DNA of 64,000 bases from Spiractinospora alimapuensis (GCF_018437505.1 NZ_CP072467.1:4364010-4428009), one strand, 5' to 3'. Shown: positions 17,897 through 26,795, numbered from the stretch's first letter. Made by a program: numbers and translations. The notes: generated by a model from the sequence alone, not told the origin.

Positions 17897-18948
17897 GCGC
17901 CTTGTCCCATCCGGTTGCCGCGGGCGAGGAGGTAGAGGAGATAGGGGGCGCCGAGGATCCCCGTGATCACGCCGACGGGCAGTTCGATCCCGCCGAAGAG
18001 AGTTCGTCCGATCAGGTCGGCGGAGGTCACGAGCAACGCGCCGCAAGCGATCGAGGCCGCCAGCCCGCCGGGGCGGTTCCCCAACAGGCGCCGTACGATC
18101 TGCGGGGCGACCAGCGCCACGAACCCGACCGGCCCCGCCACCGACGTGGCGCCGGCCGCCAGCGCGGCGGAGACGAACAGCAGCCCGGCCCGCACCCACT
18201 GCACCCGCCCGCCGAGCGTTGTCGCGGCCTCGTCGCCCAACTGCAACAGGCGCAACTGGCGGGCCAACAACACCGCCATCGGCACCAGGAGCAGCAACGC
18301 CACCGCGATCACGGTCACGTGCGGCCACTCCCGGTTGCCGAGGCTCCCCGCCAGCCACACCATGGCACGCCGCGCCTGGTTGATGTCGGTGCGGGTGAGC
18401 AGGTAAGAGGTGGCCGAACTCAGCATCGCGCTCACCGCGATCCCGACCAGCACCAGGCGGTAACCGGTCACGCCGCGTCGGTAGGCCAGGCCGTACAGGG
18501 CGAGCCCGACGGTGAGGGCACCGAACAGCGCTCCGCTCGCGGTCAGGAGCGTGGATCCGCCGATCACGACGATCGTGAGCACGGCGGCCGCGGACGCCCC
18601 CGCGTTGATCCCAATGACGTCGGGACTGACGAGGGGGTTGCGGGCGAGCTGTTGGAGGAGGAGCCCCGACACCGCCAACGCGGCTCCGACACCCAGGGCG
18701 GTCAGCGCGCGGGGGAGACGCATGTCCACCACGACGTGGGTCAGAATCGGCGATCCCCGCCCAACCAGGGCCGAAGCGGCGTCGACCACCGTCATGTCGA
18801 AGTCGCCGAGGGTGAGCGACACGAGCGTCACCGCGACCGCGAGCAGGCCGAGAACCGTGGCCAGGGCGGCGGCAGGGCCGTGGACGAGGAACGCGACCCC
18901 GGACCCGCGCACGACACGGGTTCCCGGGGGGAGGAGGCGTGAGTTCAC
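17893..18948 (-). CDS. B12-type ABC importer, FecCD-family permease 2
   Basis: This 351-residue permease has about ten hydrophobic segments. It shows the FecCD hallmarks RLPRALTALGVGAALAVSG and NPLVSPDVIGINAGAS, plus GPVGFVALVAPQIVRRLLG, the cytoplasmic loop contacting the ATPase. The start is GTG, overlapping the upstream permease stop by 4 bp (GTGA), so the two are translationally coupled. With the other permease it probably forms a heterodimeric channel. Confidence 0.92.
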   Translation of the reverse strand: MNSRLLPPGTRVVRGSGVAFLVHGPAAALATVLGLLAVAVTLVSLTLGDFDMTVVDAASALVGRGSPILTHVVVDMRLPRALTALGVGAALAVSGLLLQQLARNPLVSPDVIGINAGASAAAVLTIVVIGGSTLLTASGALFGALTVGLALYGLAYRRGVTGYRLVLVGIAVSAMLSSATSYLLTRTDINQARRAMVWLAGSLGNREWPHVTVIAVALLLLVPMAVLLARQLRLLQLGDEAATTLGGRVQWVRAGLLFVSAALAAGATSVAGPVGFVALVAPQIVRRLLGNRPGGLAASIACGALLVTSADLIGRTLFGGIELPVGVITGILGAPYLLYLLARGNRMGQGA

Positions 18949-20036
18949 AGGCCCGCCACCCGCCGGTTGCGCACCAGGTAGATGAAGAAGGGGGCGCCGA
19001 GCAGCGCCGTCACGATGCCGACCTCCAGCTCACCCGGACGGGCCACGATCCGTCCGATGATGTCGGCCCCCAGCAGCAACAGGGGGGCGAGGACGACCGT
19101 CCACGCCAGCACCCACCGGTAGTCCGGCCCGGCGATCGCCCGCGCGATGTGCGGAACCGCCACGCCGACGAACCCGATCGGCCCCGCCACGGCCGTCGCG
19201 GTCCCAGCGAGAAGCACCACGGCCACACCGCCCGCGGCCCGGGTCACCCACACCCTGCTGCCCAGCGAGCGGGCGAGATCGTCGCCGAGCGCCAGCGCGT
19301 TGAGCGAACGAAGCAGCGAGACCGACACCACGATGCCCACCACCAGCAGTGGAATGGCCTGCCACAGTGCGGTCATGTCGGCACCGGCCAGCGACCCGAC
19401 CATCCAGAACCGGTAACTGTCCAGGCTGCTGCGGTCGGTGAGCGTGATGGCCGAGACCACCGAGCCCAGAAGAGCGGAGACCGCCGCTCCGGCCAGCGCC
19501 AACTTCACCGGTGAGGCGCCGCCCAGGCCCAGCGAGCCCACCATGTAGACGATGACCGTGGCGAGCGCCGCGCCCAGGAACGCGAACCACACGTAGCCGA
19601 CCAGCGCGCTCGTGCCCAGCACGCCGATCGCCAGCACGGCCCCCAGGGAGGCGCCCGCGTTGACCCCGAGGATCCCCGGCCCGCCCAGCGGGTTGCGGGT
19701 GACGCCCTGGATCACGACGCCCGCCGCCCCGAGGGCCGCCCCCACGGCGAGGCCGGCCAAGGTCCGCGGAACCCGGAGGTGCCGCACCACCAGGTCGGTG
19801 TCGGAGCCGGAGTAGGCGAAGTAGGCGGCGTGGACGTCGGCGATGGAGAGACCCTGGTAGCCCACCAGGACGGACGCGAGCGCCATGGCCGCGAGACCGA
19901 CAACGGCGACCCCCAGCCCAGTACCGCGCGACGTGGGGCGGGACAGCAGACCGGAGGCGCCGGCGCCGGCCGCCGCACCGGAGCGCAGCGCGGAGAGCGG
20001 ACGGTCCGCCGTCCGCCCCGCGACGTTGGTCACCAT
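18945..20036 (-). CDS. B12-type ABC importer, FecCD-family permease 1
   Basis: This 363-residue multi-TM protein has RVPRTLAGLAVGAALGAAG, TRNPLGGPGILGVNAGAS and GPIGFVGVAVPHIARAIAG, the FecCD signatures. The N-terminal 45 residues are a polar cytoplasmic extension. It lies 11 bp after the binding-protein gene and overlaps the second permease, so the four genes form one operon. It likely moves cobalamin or a related corrinoid inward, given the upstream riboswitch. Confidence 0.92.
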   Translation of the reverse strand: MVTNVAGRTADRPLSALRSGAAAGAGASGLLSRPTSRGTGLGVAVVGLAAMALASVLVGYQGLSIADVHAAYFAYSGSDTDLVVRHLRVPRTLAGLAVGAALGAAGVVIQGVTRNPLGGPGILGVNAGASLGAVLAIGVLGTSALVGYVWFAFLGAALATVIVYMVGSLGLGGASPVKLALAGAAVSALLGSVVSAITLTDRSSLDSYRFWMVGSLAGADMTALWQAIPLLVVGIVVSVSLLRSLNALALGDDLARSLGSRVWVTRAAGGVAVVLLAGTATAVAGPIGFVGVAVPHIARAIAGPDYRWVLAWTVVLAPLLLLGADIIGRIVARPGELEVGIVTALLGAPFFIYLVRNRRVAGL

Positions 20037-20047
20037 GACCGCCGTCC

Positions 20048-21106
20048 TCAGTCGAACAGGTCCGGGTGGATCAGCTCGGCGACCTGTGCGACCGCGGTCG
20101 CGCTGCGGACGCCCGCGGCGCGGTCGGCGAAGGTGAACTCGTGGACCTGTTCCTCCTTGACCGCGGTGACGTTGGCGAGCGCGGGATCGTCCAACACACT
20201 GGCCACGTCGTCCGCCGCGTCCGCCGCGGTCATCTCCGCGTCGCAGCAGACGTCAATGAGGATCACGTCGGGGTCCCGTTCGATCACGTCCTCGGTGGAG
20301 ATCGTGACGTTTCGTCGTTCGTCGAGGTCCCCGGCCGCGTTCACGCCGCCCGCGAGGTCGATGATCTCGGTGCCGAAGTCCTGCCCGGACGCGACCTGGA
20401 ATCCTTCGTCGCTGGGCCGGGCGATGAGGACCTCGGGTTCGTCCTCCGCGTCCGCGACCACCATGGTCACCTCCTCGACGGTGGCCTCCATCTCGGCGAT
20501 CACGTCCTCGGCCCGGTCGGTCTCACCGAAGAGGGCACCGAGGTCGCGTAGGTCGGCGTAGACGTTCTCCATCGTCACGTCGGCGGGGTCGATGGTCGCG
20601 TCGCTGAGGCCGTCCTCGCTCGGGCATAGGGGGGAGAAGATCCACGAACTGATCCCCAACTCCGACAGCGACCCGCGGGTGCCGAACGTGTCGTCGGTGA
20701 ACGTGTCGTTGTAACCGGTGAGGACGAAGTCCGGCTCGAGGTTCAGTAGCTCCTCCCGGCTGGGCAGGGAGGCGTAGTACTCCTGTTCCTCCTGCGCCTC
20801 GGCGTACTCCTCGATGACCACGGCGTCCAGGAACGCGGTCCCGACGAGCCGGTCGCTGATGCCCAGGGCGTGCGCCATCTCGATCGCCGGCTGGTAGGCG
20901 GCGAACACGCGTTCCGGTACGGGGTCGGTGGGGACGTCGATGCCGCAGTTGTCGATGGCGCCGGCGCTGTCGCCGTCCGACTGGACCGACTCCGCCTGAC
21001 CGTCCCCGCAACCGGTCAGGAGCAGGGTGAGCCCGAGTGCTCCGGTGAGCAGCGGGAGGAACGGGCGGCCGGGCACGGCAGGGTGACGAGGCGTCAACGC
21101 AACCAT
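20048..21106 (-). CDS. B12-type ABC importer, substrate-binding lipoprotein (BtuF-like)
   Basis: This is the extracellular binding protein of the importer. The ATG at 21106 gives a signal peptide with lipobox LLLTGC, so C33 would be lipidated. A class III binding-protein fold follows, with 'EPDFVLTGYNDTF' and 'DPDVILIDVCCD'. The family is annotated for siderophores or B12; a cobalamin aptamer directly in its 5' UTR favours B12. A longer frame begins inside the riboswitch and is rejected. Confidence 0.88.
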   Translation of the reverse strand: MVALTPRHPAVPGRPFLPLLTGALGLTLLLTGCGDGQAESVQSDGDSAGAIDNCGIDVPTDPVPERVFAAYQPAIEMAHALGISDRLVGTAFLDAVVIEEYAEAQEEQEYYASLPSREELLNLEPDFVLTGYNDTFTDDTFGTRGSLSELGISSWIFSPLCPSEDGLSDATIDPADVTMENVYADLRDLGALFGETDRAEDVIAEMEATVEEVTMVVADAEDEPEVLIARPSDEGFQVASGQDFGTEIIDLAGGVNAAGDLDERRNVTISTEDVIERDPDVILIDVCCDAEMTAADAADDVASVLDDPALANVTAVKEEQVHEFTFADRAAGVRSATAVAQVAELIHPDLFD

Positions 21107-21129
21107 CCTTCGTGGTCGAGCGATGCACG

Positions 21130-21275
21130 CCGCAGCCGGTCTCCTGGCTCGCGGAGCTGGGGAACCCCCGCGCGTCCCGCCTTCCCGAGCACGGTGCTCA
21201 GTGGCGTCCGGGACACGCTCTCCGCTCACAGTGGCGAGGACCGCGCCGGAGTCTCACCGGCTTCCCGTCACTGCG
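21130..21275 (-). promoter_or_regulatory. Cobalamin (B12) riboswitch
   Basis: Read on the minus strand the region gives GGGAAGCCGGTGAGACTCCGG at its 5' side, a CGCCACTGTGA segment, GGGAAGGCGGGACGC, and the B12 box GCCAGGAGACCGGC near the 3' end. These are, in order, the conserved parts of the adenosylcobalamin aptamer. It ends about 25 nt before the ATG of the binding-protein gene, so it probably blocks translation or transcription of the importer operon when cobalamin is plentiful. Confidence 0.93.
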
Positions 21276-21538
21276 ACGTCAACGATATGGAGTGTTTGTT
21301 CTGGGTAACCGTATCAAGCCCGAATTGGGGGAATCTGACCTGGTGTTCCCCCACCGTGGAGCCCCGACCACCGACGATCGGCTCACGGGTGACCGCCCAG
21401 CGACGATCCCAGGTCCGATCGCGATCGGGCCTTCTGTGGCCGCCGCTCCCGCGAGACAATGGACGCGGCCTCGATCCACCAGAACAGACAAGTGACCGAT
21501 ATGTCCGTTTTTCGAGAAGTAAAGAAATTCGGTGCTTG
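21276..21538. other. Intergenic region between riboswitch and CRISPR leader
   Basis: About 260 bases without a supported gene. It should hold the minus-strand importer promoter near the riboswitch and, at 21500-21538, a locally AT-rich stretch (TTTTTCGAGAAGTAAAGAAATT) that probably belongs to the plus-strand CRISPR leader. Confidence 0.5.
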
Positions 21539-21566
21539 CCAGTGGTAAGTCGCCTGGTCGCGGAGT
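21539..21566 (+). promoter_or_regulatory. Conserved leader block of CRISPR array 2
   Basis: These 28 bases begin CCAGTGGTAA, carry TGGTCG and end GGAGT against the first repeat, matching array 1's leader block at about 21 of 28 positions. They fix the array's transcription direction as the plus strand. Confidence 0.7.
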
Positions 21567-21775
21567 GTCCGTTCCCCGCGCGCGGGGATGGTCCCACGCG
21601 CTGGCCCGTGCGGTACTGCAGCAGATCGTCCGCTCCCCGCGCGGGGATGGCCCGGACACCAGGGAGACGGCGGCGGCGATGACGACGTTCACTCCCCGCG
21701 CGCGGGGATGGTCCCACCATGATCGTCGCGGTGTCCTGCTCCATGATGTCCGCTCCCCGCATACGGGGATGGCCC
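21567..21775 (+). CRISPR. Type I-E-like CRISPR array, 4 repeats, 3 spacers
   Basis: Repeats lie at 21567-21594, 21628-21653, 21687-21714 and 21748-21775, separated by three 33-nt spacers. The second repeat is 26 nt, having lost one CG step of the palindrome, and the last is altered in the core (CCCCGCATACGGGG), the usual decay of leader-distal repeats. The consensus is the same family as array 1 but in the opposite orientation, 12 kb away. No cas genes lie in the window. Confidence 0.93.
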
Positions 21776-21779
21776 CACG

Positions 21780-21920
21780 GACGTCGACTGGTTCTACCTC
21801 AGCCCATCGATCGAGTTCGGCGGGGTGATCGACGATCAGCGCCGCGGACTACGAGCTGGCGTTCATGGACGAGGTCGACTCACCCAGCACCATCGGCCAC
21901 AGTTCACCGTGGGGCACTGA
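21780..21920 (+). pseudogene. NAD(P)-binding (NmrA/SDR-like) oxidoreductase, 3' remnant
   Basis: One frame reads VDWFYLSPSIEFG, a second ISAADYELAFMDEVDSP, and a third H-R-P-Q-F-T-V-G-H then stop. Together they give the end of the NAD(H)-binding atypical SDR family (DW.YLSP...IS..DYA.A..DE...P.H...RFTV). About 25 residues between the first two parts are missing and the frame shifts twice. It begins immediately after the last CRISPR repeat. Confidence 0.5.
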
Positions 21921-21931
21921 TCGCCGAGAGT

Positions 21932-23074
21932 TTATGGGGTGGTGGGCCGGGTGGCGACGGCGATGCGGCGCGCCGCCTCCGCCACCCGTGCGGGTGAGGT
22001 CGCCAGGTTGAGGCGCGCGAACCCGTCGCCGGGCTGTCCGAACGTGGGGCCGTTGGCGAGCGCGACCCGACCGCGTGCCAGGAACGTCGCCGCCGGGTCC
22101 TCGCCGAGGTCCAACGCGCGGCAGTCCAACCAGGCCAGGTACGTCGCCTGCGGCGGTTGGTAGCCGACGTCGGGCAGCAGCCGGTGGAGCTCGGTGGCGA
22201 GGAGGTGACGGTTGTGGTCCAGTTCGTGGAGCAGCTGCGTGAGCCACTCCTCGCCCTTGTCGAACGCGGCCTCGGAGGCGAGGATCCCGAGGAGGGATGC
22301 CTTCATGCTGTCCTCGGGGGGTATCGCGACGTCGTGGGTGGCCTCGGGGCCGGGTACCACGAGGGCGGTCTTGAGGCCGGCGAGGTTCCAGGCCTTGGAC
22401 GCGGAGACCATCGTCACGGAGCGCGCGGCGGCGGGGGAGTCGAGGGTCGCGAACGGCGTGTGCGTGGCCTCGGGGTAGGTCAGCGGTGCGTGGATCTCGT
22501 CGACGATGACCCGCACCCCGAAGGTGTCGGCGAGGGCCGCCACGGTCGAGAGCTCCTCGCGGGTGTGCACCACCCCGGTCGGGTTGTGCGGACTGCACAG
22601 CAGATACACCTCAACCCCGGCCGCGAAGTCACGCTCCAACCGGTCGAGGTCGATCCGGAACCCGGCACCCAGAGGGCTCTGGATGATCTGTCGGTCGATG
22701 CGGTTCAACCACTCGAAGAACGGCGGATAGGCCGGGGTGTTGACCAGGACCCGCGCACCGGGTTCGGTCAGGGCCCGCACCGTGGACACGACCCCACTCA
22801 TCACGTCCGCGACCAGGTGCATCGGCGCCGGGGCCGGCTGCCACCCCCATCGGCGGGCCGCGAACCCCGCGAACGCCTCGGGCAGGTTCCCGGCGTGGGC
22901 GTACCCGGTGTCGCCACGGTCGACCGCCTCGCGCAGCACGGCGGCGATCGGTTCGGCGAGCGGCGTGTCCATCTCCGCGACCCACACCGGCAGCACGTCC
23001 GACGGGTAGGTCTGCCACTTCACGCTCCGTCGCCGCCGCAACTGCGCGGCAGTGATCGCGTCCAGAATTCCCAT
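21932..23074 (-). CDS. PatB/MalY-type pyridoxal-phosphate C-S lyase/aminotransferase
   Basis: This fold-type I PLP enzyme of the MalY/PatB group probably acts as a cystathionine beta-lyase or aminotransferase. It shows PVWVAEMDTPLAEP near the N-terminus, CSPHNPTGVV, VDEIHAPLTY and the PLP lysine in SASKAWNLAGLK. The ATG at 23074 with GGGGGAC upstream is preferred over a longer start at 23125, which would overlap the permease gene. At 380 residues it has the family's normal length. It is convergent with nothing and ends about 10 bp from the SDR remnant. Confidence 0.9.
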   Translation of the reverse strand: MGILDAITAAQLRRRRSVKWQTYPSDVLPVWVAEMDTPLAEPIAAVLREAVDRGDTGYAHAGNLPEAFAGFAARRWGWQPAPAPMHLVADVMSGVVSTVRALTEPGARVLVNTPAYPPFFEWLNRIDRQIIQSPLGAGFRIDLDRLERDFAAGVEVYLLCSPHNPTGVVHTREELSTVAALADTFGVRVIVDEIHAPLTYPEATHTPFATLDSPAAARSVTMVSASKAWNLAGLKTALVVPGPEATHDVAIPPEDSMKASLLGILASEAAFDKGEEWLTQLLHELDHNRHLLATELHRLLPDVGYQPPQATYLAWLDCRALDLGEDPAATFLARGRVALANGPTFGQPGDGFARLNLATSPARVAEAARRIAVATRPTTP

Positions 23075-23102
23075 TCCGTCCCCCTTAGAGCTCCGATGGA
23101 CC

Positions 23103-25772
23103 CTATACCCCGATTCTCGCTCCATCTCCCGCCCGGGTGAGGCGCGCAGCGGAGTACTCGAAGCTCAACCAGGACACCACCGCGACAGTGCCCATCGCGG
23201 CAGGGAGTAACCAGAGCGGGCCGCCGGGCCAAGGCCGCCCGAGGAAGGTGAGCCCAAGGACTGCCAGGGGCACCACGGAGGCCAGAACTCCGAGGGTTGT
23301 CGCCATGACAGTGATCATCAAAGACTCGCGTCGGAGTACGGATCGAACCTGCTTCGCCGTCATCCCCAGGGATCGCAGGGTCGCGACCTCGGTACCGCGC
23401 TGCAGTGTCTCCGCGATCAGGCGGTTCGTCACCGACAGCAGTACGTAGGCGAGCAGACTGAGTAGGACGACAAAGTTGATCATTACGGTGGCGGGGAGCT
23501 GGGGTCCGTCACTTCCCCGTGACGCGCCTCCGTCGGTGAGGGAGGTGACGCCCGCACCCGGATAGCCCGCGACAAGCCGGTCCAGGGTCTCGTCGGTGGT
23601 CGTCCCCTCTCCGGGCTCCGAGCGGACCAGCAGGTGTTCGGGAAGGTCAGCCGTGACGTGACCCGCCGTGAGCTCCGGCGAGAGGGTGACCGGAGGAAAA
23701 CCGATACCTCGGTCGTACAGGGCGACCACCTCGACGGTGACCTCCTCGCCGTCCCCGAGAGTGAAGGTCGTCTCGTCCCCGAGCTCCGCTCCCAGGATCC
23801 GAGCGAACGCGGACCCAAGCGCTACGGCGGAACCGTCCAGGTCGGAGAGCCGCCCCTCCCGCACATCGAGGTCGAGCACCTCCTCCGCGCCCGCGTCCAC
23901 CACGTGCGCCGGCTGTTCGAGGAGCTCCCCGTCGACCTCGCCAAGGAGGTCAAGCGGCCACACCGTCTGTGTGGCGGACACCTCCACCGCCGCGGCGACC
24001 GACGGCGCCTCCCGAATCGCGGCGGCGAGGTCGGGGGGAACCCCGCCAAGGCCCTCGGCGGTGACCATGTGCTCGGCCAGTGTCCCCCCGGCGCTCTCCT
24101 CTGTCCCGGCCGCGAGCACGGTGAATTGCGCGTAGCCCTGACCGAGGACGAACGTCACCACCATCGCGAGCGCTGCCACGGCGCCACCGACGCTGGTCGC
24201 GTTACCGTGCAGGTTCCGTACGGCGAGCCAGGTCAGGGGAGACGCGGATGGGCGCAGGCGACGCATCACCATGTCGGTGATCCGACTGACCAGGGTCGGC
24301 CCGGCCAGTACGAGGCCGACGGCCGCGACGAGGCTCGCAAGGCCGGTAGCCGCGGCGGTGACTTCGTGGGCCAGGACGACGGGAGGGAGGGCCATCAGGA
24401 CGGAGAGAGCGAGCAGGCCGCCTCCGACCCGGGTGCGCCAGGGCCGAGGGGACCGCGGTTCCATCGCCGTCTCCGCGAGTGCCTCGACCGGGGCGGCCCG
24501 CGACACCCTTCGTGACGCGACGGCTGACGCCAGCCACACCGTGAGGAGGAGAAGGACGCAGGTCAGCAGCGCGGGAAGTGGGCTTACGGCCATCGGAAGC
24601 TGGCCGGGGACGAGCCCGTGCTCCGAGAGCGTCGAGAACAGCGGTGATGACGCTGTGTAACCGGCGGCGATTCCGAAGGGAAGCGCGAGGACCGAAACGG
24701 CCAGGCTGGGCAGTGTGACGAGACGGCGAACCTGTTGCGGTGTGGCCGCGATCGTCCGCAGTAACGCCAGTTCGCGGCGTTGGGCGGCCACGGATACGGA
24801 GAGCGCGCCCCCGATCGAGAAGCCGACGACGATCAGCACGACACCGCTGAGCGATCCGGCGAGGCCGAGCAGCAGGGGGCCCGCCGCGGCGGCCCGTGGT
24901 GACTCGGCGTCGCCCCTGTCCGACCCGGTGCGCACCACCAACGCCTCGTCCCGCTCACTCCCGACTTCCGTGCGAATCGCCTCGGCGAGCGCGTCGTCGG
25001 AGACGTCCGGGGCGGCCCGGACCCCGATCGTGTCCACGGTGTCCGCGCGCGGTCCCTCGTCCCGTCGTGCGTGGTCCGTGGCTGAAGCGTCGTCGAACAG
25101 GATCGACGTGACCTGAGTGTCGACGACTCCGGCCAGTCGATATCCGCGGGTGTCGCCGTTGACCACGAGGGTGAGGTCGTCGCCGATCTCGGTGTGGGCG
25201 GCGTCCGCCGTCGTGGCGTCCAGCACGACCTCGTCGCTCCCTCGGGGCGGGGCCCCCTTCAGTTCCGGGGAGTCGAGGAGGGCGACGGATGACCAGTTCC
25301 GTCCGGTGGAGAGGGGATCCGCCGCCGAGATCGTGCCGTCGGTGGTGACCACCGTCGCGGGGAAGGCGACGTCGCCCACAGCGGTCTCCACCTCGGGTAG
25401 CGCGGCCACGTCCGCGACGAGCGCGGCGGGAAGCCCACGGCGCTCGGGAAGCATCACGTCGAGTCCGTCCTGCCGGGGCAGGACCTGTTCCGCCGCGATG
25501 ACGGCGTCGGCGTGCGGCATGCGTTCGATCGGCATGTGCGACCGAAGGGCCGTGTCGGCGAGAACGCCCCCCACGGTGGTGAACAGGGCGCCGCCCGCGA
25601 CCGCCAGCGCCACGGCGACCAGCCCGCCCGCGAGTCCCCGGGAGAGTCGCGACCACAGGGGCGGCCGCCGCCCGAATCGGGGTTTCCGATCCGTCCGCGA
25701 CGCCTTGGGGGGGCTCGCCTCCGGGCCGTGAGCGTTGGGGGGCACGATGACCGAGGCGATGTCGGAGGACAT
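23103..25772 (-). CDS. ABC transporter permease (FtsX/MacB type, duplicated)
   Basis: This 889-residue membrane protein has one N-terminal TM (about residues 45-70), a large extracellular domain, then two FtsX-type TM modules: three helices around residues 280-420 and another set ending at the C-terminus. 'AQRRELALLRTIAATPQQVRRL' and 'QRGTEVATLRSLGMTAKQVRSV' are the paired coupling helices typical of this fold. It should work with the ATPase encoded one base upstream, in export or envelope stress rather than import. The substrate is unknown. Confidence 0.88.
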   Translation of the reverse strand: MSSDIASVIVPPNAHGPEASPPKASRTDRKPRFGRRPPLWSRLSRGLAGGLVAVALAVAGGALFTTVGGVLADTALRSHMPIERMPHADAVIAAEQVLPRQDGLDVMLPERRGLPAALVADVAALPEVETAVGDVAFPATVVTTDGTISAADPLSTGRNWSSVALLDSPELKGAPPRGSDEVVLDATTADAAHTEIGDDLTLVVNGDTRGYRLAGVVDTQVTSILFDDASATDHARRDEGPRADTVDTIGVRAAPDVSDDALAEAIRTEVGSERDEALVVRTGSDRGDAESPRAAAAGPLLLGLAGSLSGVVLIVVGFSIGGALSVSVAAQRRELALLRTIAATPQQVRRLVTLPSLAVSVLALPFGIAAGYTASSPLFSTLSEHGLVPGQLPMAVSPLPALLTCVLLLLTVWLASAVASRRVSRAAPVEALAETAMEPRSPRPWRTRVGGGLLALSVLMALPPVVLAHEVTAAATGLASLVAAVGLVLAGPTLVSRITDMVMRRLRPSASPLTWLAVRNLHGNATSVGGAVAALAMVVTFVLGQGYAQFTVLAAGTEESAGGTLAEHMVTAEGLGGVPPDLAAAIREAPSVAAAVEVSATQTVWPLDLLGEVDGELLEQPAHVVDAGAEEVLDLDVREGRLSDLDGSAVALGSAFARILGAELGDETTFTLGDGEEVTVEVVALYDRGIGFPPVTLSPELTAGHVTADLPEHLLVRSEPGEGTTTDETLDRLVAGYPGAGVTSLTDGGASRGSDGPQLPATVMINFVVLLSLLAYVLLSVTNRLIAETLQRGTEVATLRSLGMTAKQVRSVLRRESLMITVMATTLGVLASVVPLAVLGLTFLGRPWPGGPLWLLPAAMGTVAVVSWLSFEYSAARLTRAGDGARIGV

Positions 25773-25773
25773 G

Positions 25774-26598
25774 TCAGTTCCGTTCCAGGGAGGCGAGCCG
25801 CCGGTTCAACGCGTCGGCGTCGGAGCCGTGGAGGACGTCGGCGATGCGGCCGTCGGACATGACGGCGGTGGAGTGAGCGTTGACGGCGGCTTTGACGTCG
25901 TGGGTCACCATCACGACGGTCTGGCCGAGTTCGTCCACGATGCCGCGAAGGAGCGCCAGGATCCCTCGCGCCCTCGCGGAGTCGAGCGCCCCGGTGGGCT
26001 CGTCGGCGAACACGATGTCGGGCCGCGCGGCCAGAGCGCGGACGATCGCGACTCGCTGCTGCTGGCCCCCGGAGAGTTCTCCCGGCCGGCGGTGCAGCCG
26101 GTCACCGACACCGACGAGTCGGACGAGTTCCTCCAGCCACTCGCGGTCCGGAGGTCGGCCGGCGAGGCGGAGGGGCAGGGTGATGTTGTCCTCTGCCGTC
26201 AGGGTCGGGAGCAGGTTGTAGGACTGGAAGACGAATCCGACCCGGTCGCGACGGAAGTGGGTGAGCTCGGGTTCCTTGAGGGAGCTCACGGTGGTGTCAC
26301 CGATCGTGACCGTTCCCGAGGTAGTCCGGTCCAGGCCGGAGGCACAGTGCAGGAGCGTCGTCTTGCCTGATCCGGAAGGGCCCATCACCGCGAGGAACGA
26401 GCCCTGGTCGACCCGCAAGGACACGCCGGACAGCGCGGCGACGACCTCCTCTCCGTCCACGTACTCGCGGTGGACCGAACGCAGTGTCAGCGCGGGCCGT
26501 GTCCCCGAGACCTGTGCCGCGGCCGGTCGACTGTCCGGAGTGGCGTGCCGCGTGGGCCCAAGGTCGAGGGCCGTGGCGGAGAGGTCCGCGTCCGTCAT
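25774..26598 (-). CDS. ABC transporter ATP-binding protein (MacB/LolD type)
   Basis: The 274-residue ATPase has Walker A GPSGSGKT at 73-80, a Q-loop in FVFQSYNLLP, LSGGQQQR at 175-182 and Walker B VFADEPTGALDS, the last being diagnostic of the MacB/LolD class. About 35 N-terminal residues precede the domain. The start overlaps the stop of the small membrane protein gene by 4 bp, and the permease ATG follows the stop after one base, so translation is coupled. Confidence 0.92.
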   Translation of the reverse strand: MTDADLSATALDLGPTRHATPDSRPAAAQVSGTRPALTLRSVHREYVDGEEVVAALSGVSLRVDQGSFLAVMGPSGSGKTTLLHCASGLDRTTSGTVTIGDTTVSSLKEPELTHFRRDRVGFVFQSYNLLPTLTAEDNITLPLRLAGRPPDREWLEELVRLVGVGDRLHRRPGELSGGQQQRVAIVRALAARPDIVFADEPTGALDSARARGILALLRGIVDELGQTVVMVTHDVKAAVNAHSTAVMSDGRIADVLHGSDADALNRRLASLERN

Positions 26599-26795
26599 CG
26601 CGCCGCCCGGACCTTGCGCACGACGAGGACGACCGCGCACGCCAGGGCCCCGGCCCCGACAGGGGCGCTGAGCCAGACCGGGGCACCCGTGAGCGACAGG
26701 GCGCCGTTGGCGACGAGTCCGACGCCCAGACCGGTCCACAGCAAGCGCTGCGACGCGGCCGTGTGGCCCGGCACCGTGCGCACGTGATTCGTCAT
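26595..26795 (-). CDS. Small membrane protein, first gene of the ABC operon
   Basis: The 66-residue product has two predicted TM helices (about 18-37 and 42-60), with a basic C-terminus VRKVRAAR. A clear GGGAGGAACC Shine-Dalgarno precedes the ATG at 26795, and the stop overlaps the ATPase start as ATGA. No family was recognised. The tight coupling suggests an accessory subunit of the transporter. It is contained in a longer open frame whose upstream part is unsupported. Confidence 0.75.
   Translation of the reverse strand: MTNHVRTVPGHTAASQRLLWTGLGVGLVANGALSLTGAPVWLSAPVGAGALACAVVLVVRKVRAAR

Noticed and set aside
17039-18358. Longer N-terminal extension of the importer ATPase
   Set aside because: The extra 150 residues overlap the permease gene in another frame and show no similarity; the ATGA overlap gives a natural start.
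17039-21106. Iron-siderophore importer
   Set aside because: Family similarity allows it, but a cobalamin aptamer precedes the operon and no iron box was seen.
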